Shown piece after piece: positions 17,811-26,077 of a stretch of 64,000 nt of DNA. Every line of letters begins with the position of its first letter. The first letter of the stretch is position 1. This DNA comes from an uncultured Parabacteroides sp. GTDB taxonomy: Bacteria > Bacteroidota > Bacteroidia > Bacteroidales > Tannerellaceae. Where the stretch lies: assembly GCA_944325355.1 (NCBI GenBank), contig CALUZS010000014.1:18119-82118 (forward strand). Direction: 5' to 3'. The notes below the pieces were generated by a model, which saw only the letters and a list, made by a program, of their open reading frames with translations, did not search any database and had not been told where the DNA came from. The position numbers and the translations under genes are program-made.

Positions 17811-19151
17811 ATGATTGGATTTTTAACGCCTCCGGCTCATAAACCGGAACTGCCAAAAGAGGAAATAGATAAAAGGTATAAGGAACTGAGGTGGCAGGTG
17901 TTTATCGGGATATTTGTGGGATATGCCGGATATTACCTGGTACGGAAAAATTTTACAATGGCAATGCCCCAGTTGGAGCAAGCCGGGTTTGAACATGCCG
18001 CGTTGGGATTCGCCATATCAGCGAATGCGATAGCGTATGCTCTTTCCAAATTCCTTATGGGCAGTGTGTCCGACCGGAGCGATGCCCGGAAGTTTCTTCC
18101 GCTGGGTTTGATGCTCTCATCTTTTGTTACCTGTCTGCTGGCAACGGAATGGGGAACGTCTTCGATTGTGATGATGTTCATCATGCAATTTTTAATAGGC
18201 TGGTTCCAAGGAATGGGATGGCCCCCGTGTGGCAGGGTAATGACGCATTGGTTTTCATTGAAAGAACGGGGAACAAAAATGTCTATTTGGAATTGTGCGC
18301 ACAATGTTGGAGGGGCGTTGGTTGGACCTTTGGCAGCATATGGGTTGTTGTGGACCGGAAGTTGGCGTGCCGGCACGTTTGTTGTCCCTGCAGTTATTGC
18401 CGTTTTGATAGCGCTTTTGGCGTATGTGTTGATTCGAGATACCCCGCAGTCGTGCGGACTGCCTTCGATTGAGAAATATCGTAACGATTATCCGAAGAAT
18501 TATAGCGTGAAAAACGAGGAGACGTTGTCAGCCCGTGACATATTTTTCAAATATGTGCTGAACAACAAGATGCTTTGGTTCATAGCGATTGCCAATGCTT
18601 TTATCTATATGATTCGTTATGGTTGCCTGGATTGGGCACCGACCTATTTGCAAAATGAGAAAGGCTATAATTTGCAGGACATTGGTTGGGCTTACTTTGC
18701 GTATGAGTTTGCTGCAATCCCGGGAACTATTATCTGCGGCTGGTTGAGCGATAAGTTATTTAAAGGACGGAGAGCCATTACAATGATGATATATATGGTA
18801 CTGATTGCCGCTTTTATTTTTGTTTATTGGGTGAATCCATCCAACCATCTGATGGTTGATGTTGTCTGCTTGATAGCAATCGGTTTTCTTATCTATGGGC
18901 CAGTCATGCTTATCGGCGTACAGGCACTCGATTTGGCTCCTAAAAATGCTTCGGGAACGGCGGCAGGTCTTACCGGGTTCTTCGGTTATTTTTTCGGTAC
19001 TGCGTTGTTGGCAAATATCGGTGTCGGCTTTGTGATTGACCATTTCGGATGGAACTGGTACTTTCTCATGATGCTTTTGGCTTGTCTCTTCTCTTTCTTT
19101 TTTGTAGGTTTGACCTATAAACATGAACAGTATCTGGTTACAAAAAAGTAA
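17811..19151 (+). CDS. glpT: Glycerol-3-phosphate:phosphate antiporter GlpT
   Basis: This is a 446-residue, 12-helix MFS transporter close to canonical GlpT. The diagnostic stretches are YYLVRKNFTMAMPQL (Arg45 equivalent), GWFQGMGWPPCGRVMTHWFS, NCAHNVGG (His165 equivalent) and YMIRYGCLDWAPTYL (Arg269 equivalent). It exchanges external glycerol-3-phosphate for internal phosphate across the inner membrane. It begins 9 bp after glpC and directly supplies GlpABC. It matches known GlpT motifs better than the copy upstream, which argues that the two have different substrates or affinities. Confidence 0.92.
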   Translation: MIGFLTPPAHKPELPKEEIDKRYKELRWQVFIGIFVGYAGYYLVRKNFTMAMPQLEQAGFEHAALGFAISANAIAYALSKFLMGSVSDRSDARKFLPLGLMLSSFVTCLLATEWGTSSIVMMFIMQFLIGWFQGMGWPPCGRVMTHWFSLKERGTKMSIWNCAHNVGGALVGPLAAYGLLWTGSWRAGTFVVPAVIAVLIALLAYVLIRDTPQSCGLPSIEKYRNDYPKNYSVKNEETLSARDIFFKYVLNNKMLWFIAIANAFIYMIRYGCLDWAPTYLQNEKGYNLQDIGWAYFAYEFAAIPGTIICGWLSDKLFKGRRAITMMIYMVLIAAFIFVYWVNPSNHLMVDVVCLIAIGFLIYGPVMLIGVQALDLAPKNASGTAAGLTGFFGYFFGTALLANIGVGFVIDHFGWNWYFLMMLLACLFSFFFVGLTYKHEQYLVTKK

Positions 19152-19157
19152 GGGGCT

Positions 19158-19829
19158 ATGGCAAAAATATTGTTGGCTGAAGATGAAGTAAACATTTCAT
19201 CGTTTATAGAGAGGGGATTGCAGGAGTTCGGGCATTCGGTTACGGCTGTTTTTGATGGAGACACAGCGTATGAGCGAATCAAGAGAGAGTCTTTCGATTT
19301 GTTGATATTGGATGTCATCATGCCCGGGATGAATGGACTTGAATTGTGCATGAATTACCGGAAACATTTCGGTTACCGAACACCGGTTGTTATTTTGACT
19401 GCCCTCGGTACGACCGACGATATTGTGAGCGGCTTGGATGCCGGAGCGGATGATTACATTGTGAAGCCTTTTAGTTTCCAAGAGTTGGTCGCGCGTGTTA
19501 AAGCGTTGTTAAGACGGGGGGGAGAGTCTCCGTCCAAACAGTTGATTTGTCAGGATCTGGTTCTCGATTATGATGCGCGGCAAGCTTATCGCGGTGGAAA
19601 AAATATCGATTTGACGCTTCGGGAATTTCGACTGTTGGAATACTTTATGACGCATCAGAAAGTAGCTCTGTCCAGACATACGTTACTGAAAGATGTTTGG
19701 GACAAGGAAAGCGAGCGGAATACGAACGTGGTTGACGTGTATGTGAATTATCTCCGGAATAAAATAGACAAGGATTTTGATAAGAAACTGATTCATACGG
19801 TGACCGGTATGGGTTACAGTATGGAGTAA
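19158..19829 (+). CDS. OmpR-family response regulator without adjacent kinase
   Basis: This is a 223-residue two-domain regulator. The receiver has the acidic pocket EDE (8-10), phosphoacceptor Asp52, Thr81 and Lys103 in DDYIVKPF. A linker leads to a winged-helix DNA-binding domain with NVVDVYVNYLRNKID and a terminal HTVTGMGY. It begins 6 bp after glpT, so it belongs to the glycerophosphate operon. No histidine kinase lies in the window, making it an orphan here. A 7-G run (about 19515-19521) lies in the interdomain linker codons. It may regulate the cluster itself; this is inference from position. Confidence 0.93.
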   Translation: MAKILLAEDEVNISSFIERGLQEFGHSVTAVFDGDTAYERIKRESFDLLILDVIMPGMNGLELCMNYRKHFGYRTPVVILTALGTTDDIVSGLDAGADDYIVKPFSFQELVARVKALLRRGGESPSKQLICQDLVLDYDARQAYRGGKNIDLTLREFRLLEYFMTHQKVALSRHTLLKDVWDKESERNTNVVDVYVNYLRNKIDKDFDKKLIHTVTGMGYSME

Positions 19830-19835
19830 AAAAGT

Positions 19836-19874
19836 AAAGGCGGGAACGTTTCTAAGCGTCCCCGCCTTTGCCTT
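19836..19874 (+). terminator. Terminator of the glycerophosphate cluster
   Basis: The inverted repeat AAAGGCGGG (19836-19844) / CCCGCCTTT (19861-19869) has an inner extension and runs toward T-rich sequence. With convergent genes on both sides it could act in either direction. Confidence 0.75.
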
Positions 19875-19883
19875 TTTATGGAT

Positions 19884-21254
19884 TTAAAGCTTTATTTTGG
19901 GCTTGTACATATCGTCTGCTGTCAATCCGCACTCTTTTTTCATCCGGATGCAATATGACAAATCGCTGACGTCGGGAGTAATGTTGTTGCTTCCGAAAGT
20001 GAATTTTATACCGGCTTCCTTTGCTGCCAATATGATTCTTTTGCTGGGAATTTGGTAGAGTTCGTTTATTTCAAGGGCTTTGCCACTCTCTTTTAACGCT
20101 GTGATGAATTTGTTGATACGGGCATCTGTCCAGAATTTATCGTATTGCTTATCCATCGGAGTTGGCAGGAAACAAGGATTGACATACACGTCGACAGGTT
20201 CTTTCAATACATCGCATATACGGTTGACGATGAGGTCCATGTATTTCTCTTCATTACCGTCAATCCATACCTCTTCCGGAATCCAGAGACGGGTACGTCT
20301 CCCTTTGTCATCGGTAAACGTAAGGGCATCGGTAAATACGAAGTCAAACTCTTTGCGTACTTCGGGAGAGAAAGTTGTTAACCATTCCCTGCCTTCGGCT
20401 TGCATAGCCAATATAAATGGCTGCATCCGCATGGTGTCGAGATAGGCTGTAATATCTTCGTTGGTCTGTATGGGAAAACCGATTCCGCAATTGGGCGCGA
20501 TTACATAGTTGATACCAAGCCGGAGCGATTGTTTTGCTGCATTTTCTTTTGTTAAACCTCCTTTTAAATGGACGTGGTAGTCCAATACCGGAAAATCTTC
20601 TTGGTGTAGCCGGATGATTTCATCGGTTTGTTCATCGATTGCCTGGCGTTGTTGCTCCGCTTCATCAATGTTTGCTTCAAGTTTGTTTACGGTCATGTTC
20701 CGGCAATAGATTTTTTTGTCGCTTTGGCTTATCAGGGCAAATGTTCCTTCCGAGAGCAATCTGTTTTTGAATGCTTCTGTGCGGAACGGTTTTGTCGGTT
20801 CTATGTATTTTACAACGGGCGTTCCGTTGATATTTACTGTGATTTCTTTTCCTAAGACTGTAACTTGTAATTTGAACCATTCGTTCTCTTTGACAAAACT
20901 TTTGGTCAGATTGCGTACCGATTCCAAGCTCCCGCTCATCTTCCACCAAATTTTATCGTTGGTGTTGTTATTGATGGCTATCCGGTAGCCTTTTCCCAAT
21001 GAGTTATCCGTATGGAAACAGATAGCACCCTTTGCTCCCGGTTCTGTTTTTAATTCCATGGTCAGCTCAAAGTCCTTGTAATTGCCATTTTCCAATATGG
21101 CTTTTCCCTCTTTCCCGGAAATGGTAAGTTCTTTGTTTTCTATTGATGCGTTGCCGGAAAAGTCCCACTTGTTTTCAAGCAGGTTTCCGCTTTGTTGGTT
21201 ACAAGCGGATAGCAAACAGGTAATACCGATTGCAAATAAAATCTTTTTTATCAT
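19884..21254 (-). CDS. Lipoprotein: DUF1080 (3-keto-glycoside hydrolase-type) domain fused to a PHP-like metal-dependent domain
   Basis: This is a 456-residue protein with a lipoprotein signal (LLSAC, Cys18). Residues about 25-190 form a DUF1080/concanavalin-like domain (for example GAKGAICFHTDNSLGKGYRI). That fold occurs in 3-keto-disaccharide hydrolases and in carbohydrate-binding roles. Residues about 225-455 begin PVLDYHVHLKGGLT, a PHP/amidohydrolase-type metal-binding motif. They end in a predicted TIM-barrel-like region with FGSNN. The combination suggests an envelope-anchored hydrolase, but no substrate can be given. It is monocistronic with its own promoter. Confidence 0.75.
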   Translation of the reverse strand: MIKKILFAIGITCLLSACNQQSGNLLENKWDFSGNASIENKELTISGKEGKAILENGNYKDFELTMELKTEPGAKGAICFHTDNSLGKGYRIAINNNTNDKIWWKMSGSLESVRNLTKSFVKENEWFKLQVTVLGKEITVNINGTPVVKYIEPTKPFRTEAFKNRLLSEGTFALISQSDKKIYCRNMTVNKLEANIDEAEQQRQAIDEQTDEIIRLHQEDFPVLDYHVHLKGGLTKENAAKQSLRLGINYVIAPNCGIGFPIQTNEDITAYLDTMRMQPFILAMQAEGREWLTTFSPEVRKEFDFVFTDALTFTDDKGRRTRLWIPEEVWIDGNEEKYMDLIVNRICDVLKEPVDVYVNPCFLPTPMDKQYDKFWTDARINKFITALKESGKALEINELYQIPSKRIILAAKEAGIKFTFGSNNITPDVSDLSYCIRMKKECGLTADDMYKPKIKL

Positions 21255-21285
21255 ACTCCCTAAATTTAAGTGTTATTTCGTTTTT

Positions 21286-21293
21286 CAAAGATA
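21286..21293 (-). promoter_or_regulatory. -7 box of the DUF1080 lipoprotein gene
   Basis: The minus-strand sequence TATCTTTG (21293-21286) matches TAnnTTTG 32 bp before the ATG. No clear -33 box was identified. Confidence 0.45.
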
Positions 21294-21357
21294 GTGAAAG
21301 TTTTTTATCGGGATTCATATCAACACATGGACTGCTGCTGGAATATTGGAAGTTTTT

Positions 21358-24060
21358 TTAATACCAATCAAGAACTTCCCTCGGGCTGTTGCTTTGACTG
21401 TATTTCAAATCTTTCAACAGAGATGAGCTTACGGCTACCGTGAACGTATAGGATTTCATCATACCTACGGGGATGAAACTTGCCGTTAGCCGGAAACAGT
21501 GCAGGTCTCTCGTGACGTTGCACGACAGGTAGGTGAGTTTCTGGTTTTTGATATCGTAACTCCCGTTAAAATCTAATTTCCAGTTCTTTGTAGGTTGAAT
21601 ATTGCCGCTGAAAGAGAAGTTGGGGGTAATGCGGTATTTGTATTCCCGCTTCTCCCTGTCAAATTCACCGTATGCTAAAGATGCGCTGAGGTTCAATGAT
21701 AAACTCCATGGGACTTTGTTCACCATATATCCGTCAGAGTCAAATTCTCCCATGTCCTGTTTTTTCCCTAACAGTCGTTTTCTTTGTCCGGAACCATTGG
21801 TGTTTTCACCCTCGTTCTGGGTATCTGTGTTTTCAGTGTTGTTGTCGGTATTTTCATTCTGTGAATCGTCTTTGGAGTTTTCTCCTCCGAACCATTTCTT
21901 GAAGGTATCGTTGTTTAAGGTATAAGAAAAACTTAAGCTGGTCGACCTAAGCCGTCCGAATCCTTTTCCTGCTTTCCAGCGGGGTACATCTACCCTTCGT
22001 CCGTTTTCATCGTATGTGTAAGTGTCGAAAGAACCGCTAAGGTTCAACGTATAACTTTTCGTGAGTTTCAAGCGGAGACTTGCACTCAAGTCACTCCACT
22101 TGAAAGAATCGGCTGCCATGTTGTACGACATGCTCAACGACAAATCGTCGATAAGGCTGATTTTTTTGAAGCCGGTAGAGTCTTTGTCCGATTTCACTTT
22201 CATTTCGAGATTATTGCTCAATGCGAAATTGACGGATCCGGTTTTTCCTCGTCCCGGAGGGGAAAATATCTGTCCTTCGAACGGTGAATAAGAGACTTCT
22301 TGCAAATTACCGTTACGGTCGGTATAAATGTAATCTTTCCAGTATCCGTAACGGGAAGCCCCGAAATCGGGTGCATAACTAATCGAGACAGATGGTTCCA
22401 ACCTGTGCCGGATCATTTCGATTTTATCTCCTAAAAAGGGTAGCGGTTTAAAGAATCCGTACAGAGTTGTGGAAGCGCTTACCGAAGCGGTGTAATTGAA
22501 TACCCGATAGAATCCGTAAGTCGTATCGCGGTCGACCAGTTGGTTGGTCGTCATGTCGTATTCTTTGTCTACTTTATGGGTGTACCATCGCTCCGTGTAA
22601 CTGAAATTTGGTGTGATATTGATATATTTAAGGATAGGGAACGTCATGCTTATCGGAATTTCGTGCTGCATTCCGTTATCCCAATCCCGAATTAGGTTCG
22701 ATTTGAACAGCAAGTTTTCTTTTGTCGTTATACTGTTGCGGAATTGCCCGGTATAACTCATTGATATTTTTTCGTACCAGCGTTCTTTACCCACTTGGAC
22801 TTTCCGTTTGAACGGATAGATCCGGCTCATGGTAATAGAGATATTCGGCAATGTCAGTGAGATGGAAGAGTCACGGGAACTTTGGTTTATATTCATTGTT
22901 GCCGATATACTGAACGGACTGTTCGGGAAACGTTGTGAAAAGCTGATACTCGAACTTTTTGTGTTTGAAGTCGATGAGTTGTTATATATACCCGTTAGCT
23001 GGTTCCTGTCGTAAGAGCTTGTCGAAAAGTTGACACTCGCGGAGAAAGAGCGGTAAGGGTTTGCTTTTGAGTCTTGCGTGTGTTGCCATGAAATCTTGAA
23101 GTCTTTTGATAAGCTGTAGTCGGGCATTCCTTTCTCTCCCAGTTTTGTAACCAAATAGGAGAGGTTGAATGCACCTGAATATTTGTACCTTTTTTTGTAG
23201 GTCGACCGGGCGGCTATTCCCCACGATCCTTTCGTGTAGATTTCTCCGGTCAGTGCCAGGTCAATATAATCATTGAATGCAAAGTAATATCCTCCATCCC
23301 TTAACCCGAATCCGCGTGTTGACTCATCGACATACGTCGGCATCAAGATACCGGATGAGTAGGAATCGGAAAACGGGAAGAAACAGAAAGGCAACATCAA
23401 CGGATAAATCGGTACATCTTCGAATACCATGTAGACCGGACCTGTGACAATGTTTTTTTTGGGTCGGACTTTCGCTTTTGTCATGTGGATATAGAAGTGG
23501 GGATGTTCGTGGTCGTCGCACGTGGTATATTTGCCACCGACCATATTCAGTGCGTCATCGGGCATTTTTTTTGTCTGGTTCGCAGTAACGAACCCTTCTC
23601 CCTGTTGTGTGATGACTTCCGATATATATCCTTTTTTGCTGTCGAAGTTGTAACGCATCGTTTTGGATTCGTATTGTGCGCCCCCTTCAATAAAGAGGGG
23701 ATAACCGAATTCTTGTCCGAGCGAATCGAGACCGTATGTGGCATAAACTATGCTACTGTCCATATTAATCTCGATTTTTTCCGATTGTAACTGGATTTGT
23801 TCGTATTTGACATCACCTTCGCCGAACAGATAAGCCCAATTGTCGGCTGTCATGATGATGGAGTCTTTTGCCTGATAGTCTACTCTTGCGTCTAACCCTG
23901 CCTTTTTGGGAGGAATGGAGTCTACAGCGGTGGTGTCTTGAGATATGGTAATCGAATCCAGCGGCTGAATATTATTTTCAGTCGTTGCATTATTTTGTGC
24001 ATTCCCTGCCCATCTGAAGACAAGGAACAAAAATAAGACAATAAGCTGGTTGTATCTCAT
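21358..24060 (-). CDS. LPS-assembly protein LptD-like outer-membrane barrel
   Basis: The protein has 900 residues from the ATG at 24060; an upstream TTG would add three residues. It has a signal peptide, then an OstA/LptA-like N-terminal domain (roughly residues 70-200). A large beta-barrel rich in alternating aromatic and polar residues follows. It contains a Bacteroidetes LptD region (PLMLPFCFFPFSDSYSSGI) and a linker of repeated Asn, Thr, Glu and Asp near residue 760. LptD inserts lipopolysaccharide or lipooligosaccharide into the outer leaflet. The Bacteroidetes form is divergent from the proteobacterial one, and lptE is not adjacent. Confidence 0.85.
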   Translation of the reverse strand: MRYNQLIVLFLFLVFRWAGNAQNNATTENNIQPLDSITISQDTTAVDSIPPKKAGLDARVDYQAKDSIIMTADNWAYLFGEGDVKYEQIQLQSEKIEINMDSSIVYATYGLDSLGQEFGYPLFIEGGAQYESKTMRYNFDSKKGYISEVITQQGEGFVTANQTKKMPDDALNMVGGKYTTCDDHEHPHFYIHMTKAKVRPKKNIVTGPVYMVFEDVPIYPLMLPFCFFPFSDSYSSGILMPTYVDESTRGFGLRDGGYYFAFNDYIDLALTGEIYTKGSWGIAARSTYKKRYKYSGAFNLSYLVTKLGEKGMPDYSLSKDFKISWQHTQDSKANPYRSFSASVNFSTSSYDRNQLTGIYNNSSTSNTKSSSISFSQRFPNSPFSISATMNINQSSRDSSISLTLPNISITMSRIYPFKRKVQVGKERWYEKISMSYTGQFRNSITTKENLLFKSNLIRDWDNGMQHEIPISMTFPILKYINITPNFSYTERWYTHKVDKEYDMTTNQLVDRDTTYGFYRVFNYTASVSASTTLYGFFKPLPFLGDKIEMIRHRLEPSVSISYAPDFGASRYGYWKDYIYTDRNGNLQEVSYSPFEGQIFSPPGRGKTGSVNFALSNNLEMKVKSDKDSTGFKKISLIDDLSLSMSYNMAADSFKWSDLSASLRLKLTKSYTLNLSGSFDTYTYDENGRRVDVPRWKAGKGFGRLRSTSLSFSYTLNNDTFKKWFGGENSKDDSQNENTDNNTENTDTQNEGENTNGSGQRKRLLGKKQDMGEFDSDGYMVNKVPWSLSLNLSASLAYGEFDREKREYKYRITPNFSFSGNIQPTKNWKLDFNGSYDIKNQKLTYLSCNVTRDLHCFRLTASFIPVGMMKSYTFTVAVSSSLLKDLKYSQSNSPREVLDWY

Positions 24061-24131
24061 TCTTGACAAATAGCGATGATTTTATCAGGCAGTTGCCCCC
24101 GATTACGCTTTATTATACCGTTTTCTGGCTG

Positions 24132-24139
24132 CAAATGTA
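24132..24139 (-). promoter_or_regulatory. -7 box of the lptD-like gene
   Basis: TACATTTG on the minus strand (24139-24132) lies 72 bp before the ATG. The -33 box is not clear. Confidence 0.45.
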
Positions 24140-24165
24140 TAATAAAATAGCGAGCTTCTCCGATT

Positions 24166-24708
24166 TTATTCAGCTAAAAAGCGTTTACACCATTCGTCGA
24201 ATCGGGAAACCGTTTCTTCTCCATACTTAGCGAGCGATTTATGTACTTTGTCTATCTCTTTTTCTTTCCCCAAGTTCGTTTTGCTGAAAAATTTGTCGGC
24301 AAAGCAAATAATTTGTTCTTCCAAAGAAACAGGCTGCATATCCCGGTGGGGAAGCGGTAAATTTTGCTCTTCAATCATTTTGAGTGAGATGCCGGTGCCG
24401 GTATGCCGTTCGCAAACCAAAGCGTGGCGGGGGAATCCCTCTTCGCGCATGATGTCAGCTCCTAAATATCCGTGGCAAATATATTCGGCGTCTCCGAAAC
24501 AACCGATACTTTCTGCTTTGCATTTGAAGATTCCTATATCATGCAACATCGCTGCTTCTTCGATAAATTCCAAATCCAGGTTTAACTCTGGATGGTTACG
24601 TGCGATAGCTAACGCTTTATTTGCGACATCCCTGCTGTGGTCTACCAGAATCCGGTAAGCTTCCGATTTCGGTGTGTAATATTTTTGGATAATTTCAATC
24701 GGATTCAT
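24166..24708 (-). CDS. HD-domain phosphohydrolase
   Basis: The protein has 180 residues from MNPIEIIQKYY at 24708; a start at 24819 would translate through the divergent promoter region and was rejected. The HD motif lies in LHDIGIFKC (about residues 56-64), with an earlier His in LVDHSRDVANKA and further metal-ligand histidines in CHGYLGADI and CERHTGTG. It has no signal peptide and is predicted cytosolic. HD proteins of this size hydrolyse nucleotides or phosphate esters; the substrate is unknown. It is divergent from the NamZ-like gene. Confidence 0.85.
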   Translation of the reverse strand: MNPIEIIQKYYTPKSEAYRILVDHSRDVANKALAIARNHPELNLDLEFIEEAAMLHDIGIFKCKAESIGCFGDAEYICHGYLGADIMREEGFPRHALVCERHTGTGISLKMIEEQNLPLPHRDMQPVSLEEQIICFADKFFSKTNLGKEKEIDKVHKSLAKYGEETVSRFDEWCKRFLAE

Positions 24709-24732
24709 GAAAGTTTCTCTATAATTCGGTTG

Positions 24733-24770
24733 CAAATATAACGAGATTGTATATAATTCCCTTATATTTG
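24733..24770. promoter_or_regulatory. Divergent promoter pair for the HD hydrolase and NamZ-like genes
   Basis: A minus-strand TATATTTG (24740-24733) sits 25 bp before the HD gene. A plus-strand TATATTTG (24763-24770) sits 23 bp before the NamZ-like gene. Both are exact TAnnTTTG matches; the -33 boxes overlap and are weak. Confidence 0.5.
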
Positions 24771-24793
24771 TAGTAATAAAAGGGATACGGATT

Positions 24794-26002
24794 ATGGAAA
24801 AGCACAAAATTGTTTGCATTGTATTACTTGGATTGTTTTTAGTGTGTCATGCTTTTGCTAAGGGCGAGACAGAGAGCCGGGTGATTGTTGGTGCTGAAAG
24901 GATGGATGTTGTCCTTCAGCTGTTGAAAGGCAAGAGGGTCGCTTTGGTGGTAAATCAGACGTCGATCCTTGAAAACCAGGAACAGAAACATCTCCTTGAT
25001 GCTTTATTGGAAAGGGGAGTTGATGTAAAAAAGGTTTTTGCTCCGGAACATGGTTTCCGAGGAGACGAGGATGCCGGTTCACATGTTCGGGACAGCAAAG
25101 ATGCAAAGACCGGATTGCCTATAATTTCTATCTATGGAAAAAAGCGGAAGCCTTCGGCTGAACAGCTGAAAGATATCGATGTCGTTGTTTTTGATATTCA
25201 GGATGTGGGAGCCAGATTCTATACTTATATCAGTACAATGCACTATGTGATGGAGGCTTGCGCGGAAAACAGAAAAATGTTTGTAGTGTTGGACCGGCCT
25301 AATCCGAATGATTTCATAGATGGTCCGGTGCGTGAAGAAGGATTCGAATCTTTTGTTGGAGTAGACCCGATTCCTCTTCTGCATGGATTGACAGTTGGAG
25401 AATTGGCTTTGATGATTAACGGAGAAGGTTGGATAAAACCGACCTTGCCTGAGGAGAACCTCCGTGTAGTTGGAATACAAAATTGGAGACATGGAGAACC
25501 CTATTGGCTGCCAATAAAGCCTTCTCCGAATTTGCCGAATGACCAGGCGGTAAGGCTTTACGCTTCTCTTTGTTTCTTTGAAGCAACGAATGTCAGCATT
25601 GGACGGGGAACTTATTTTCCTTTCCAGGTAATCGGGTATCCGGACCCGAAATTCGGTAATTTCACCTTTACGCCTGTTTCATTGGCGGGATTTGATAAGA
25701 ATCCTCTCCAGAAAGATAAACTTTGCTATGGTATAGATTTGCGGGAATATCCCTTTGAAGGTGGTTTGAGCCTGCGCTTTTTCTTGTCTTTTTATAATAA
25801 ATCCGGAAAAGACAAGGCGTTTTTCTTTAGTCGTCCTAAATGGTTTGATTTGCTTGCAGGTACAAAGAAATTACGTTTTCAAATTGTGCGGGGCGATAGT
25901 GAGGAGAGTATCCGGCAAAGTTGGAAACCTGCATTGGATAAGTATAAGGAGATGCGGAAAAAATATTTGTTGTATGCAGATTATCCGAGCAGGTCTAAAT
26001 GA
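24794..26002 (+). CDS. DUF1343 protein, exo-beta-N-acetylmuramidase NamZ family (GH171)
   Basis: This is a 402-residue exported protein with signal peptide (residues 1-22, ending in an AFAKG segment). The DUF1343 domain fills the rest: ALVVNQTS near 52, APEHGFRGDEDAG near 82, and FDIQDVGARFYTYISTM. Later come a DRPNP element and SIGRGTYFPFQVIG. Characterised NamZ enzymes remove terminal N-acetylmuramic acid from peptidoglycan fragments. A periplasmic role in cell-wall turnover or recycling is likely. No murein-recycling genes are next to it. Confidence 0.85.
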   Translation: MEKHKIVCIVLLGLFLVCHAFAKGETESRVIVGAERMDVVLQLLKGKRVALVVNQTSILENQEQKHLLDALLERGVDVKKVFAPEHGFRGDEDAGSHVRDSKDAKTGLPIISIYGKKRKPSAEQLKDIDVVVFDIQDVGARFYTYISTMHYVMEACAENRKMFVVLDRPNPNDFIDGPVREEGFESFVGVDPIPLLHGLTVGELALMINGEGWIKPTLPEENLRVVGIQNWRHGEPYWLPIKPSPNLPNDQAVRLYASLCFFEATNVSIGRGTYFPFQVIGYPDPKFGNFTFTPVSLAGFDKNPLQKDKLCYGIDLREYPFEGGLSLRFFLSFYNKSGKDKAFFFSRPKWFDLLAGTKKLRFQIVRGDSEESIRQSWKPALDKYKEMRKKYLLYADYPSRSK

Positions 26003-26041
26003 AAAAAATGATTGGACAGACCTTCCCAGGCTTGTCCAATC
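26003..26041 (-). terminator. Terminator of the META lipoprotein pair
   Basis: A hairpin with GATTGGACA (26010-26018) and TGTCCAATC (26033-26041) is followed on the minus strand by a seven-T run (26008-26002). It may also end the plus-strand NamZ transcript. Confidence 0.7.
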
Positions 26042-26077
26042 GGAATAAACTTATCAAAAACTTGAACAAAACAATAT

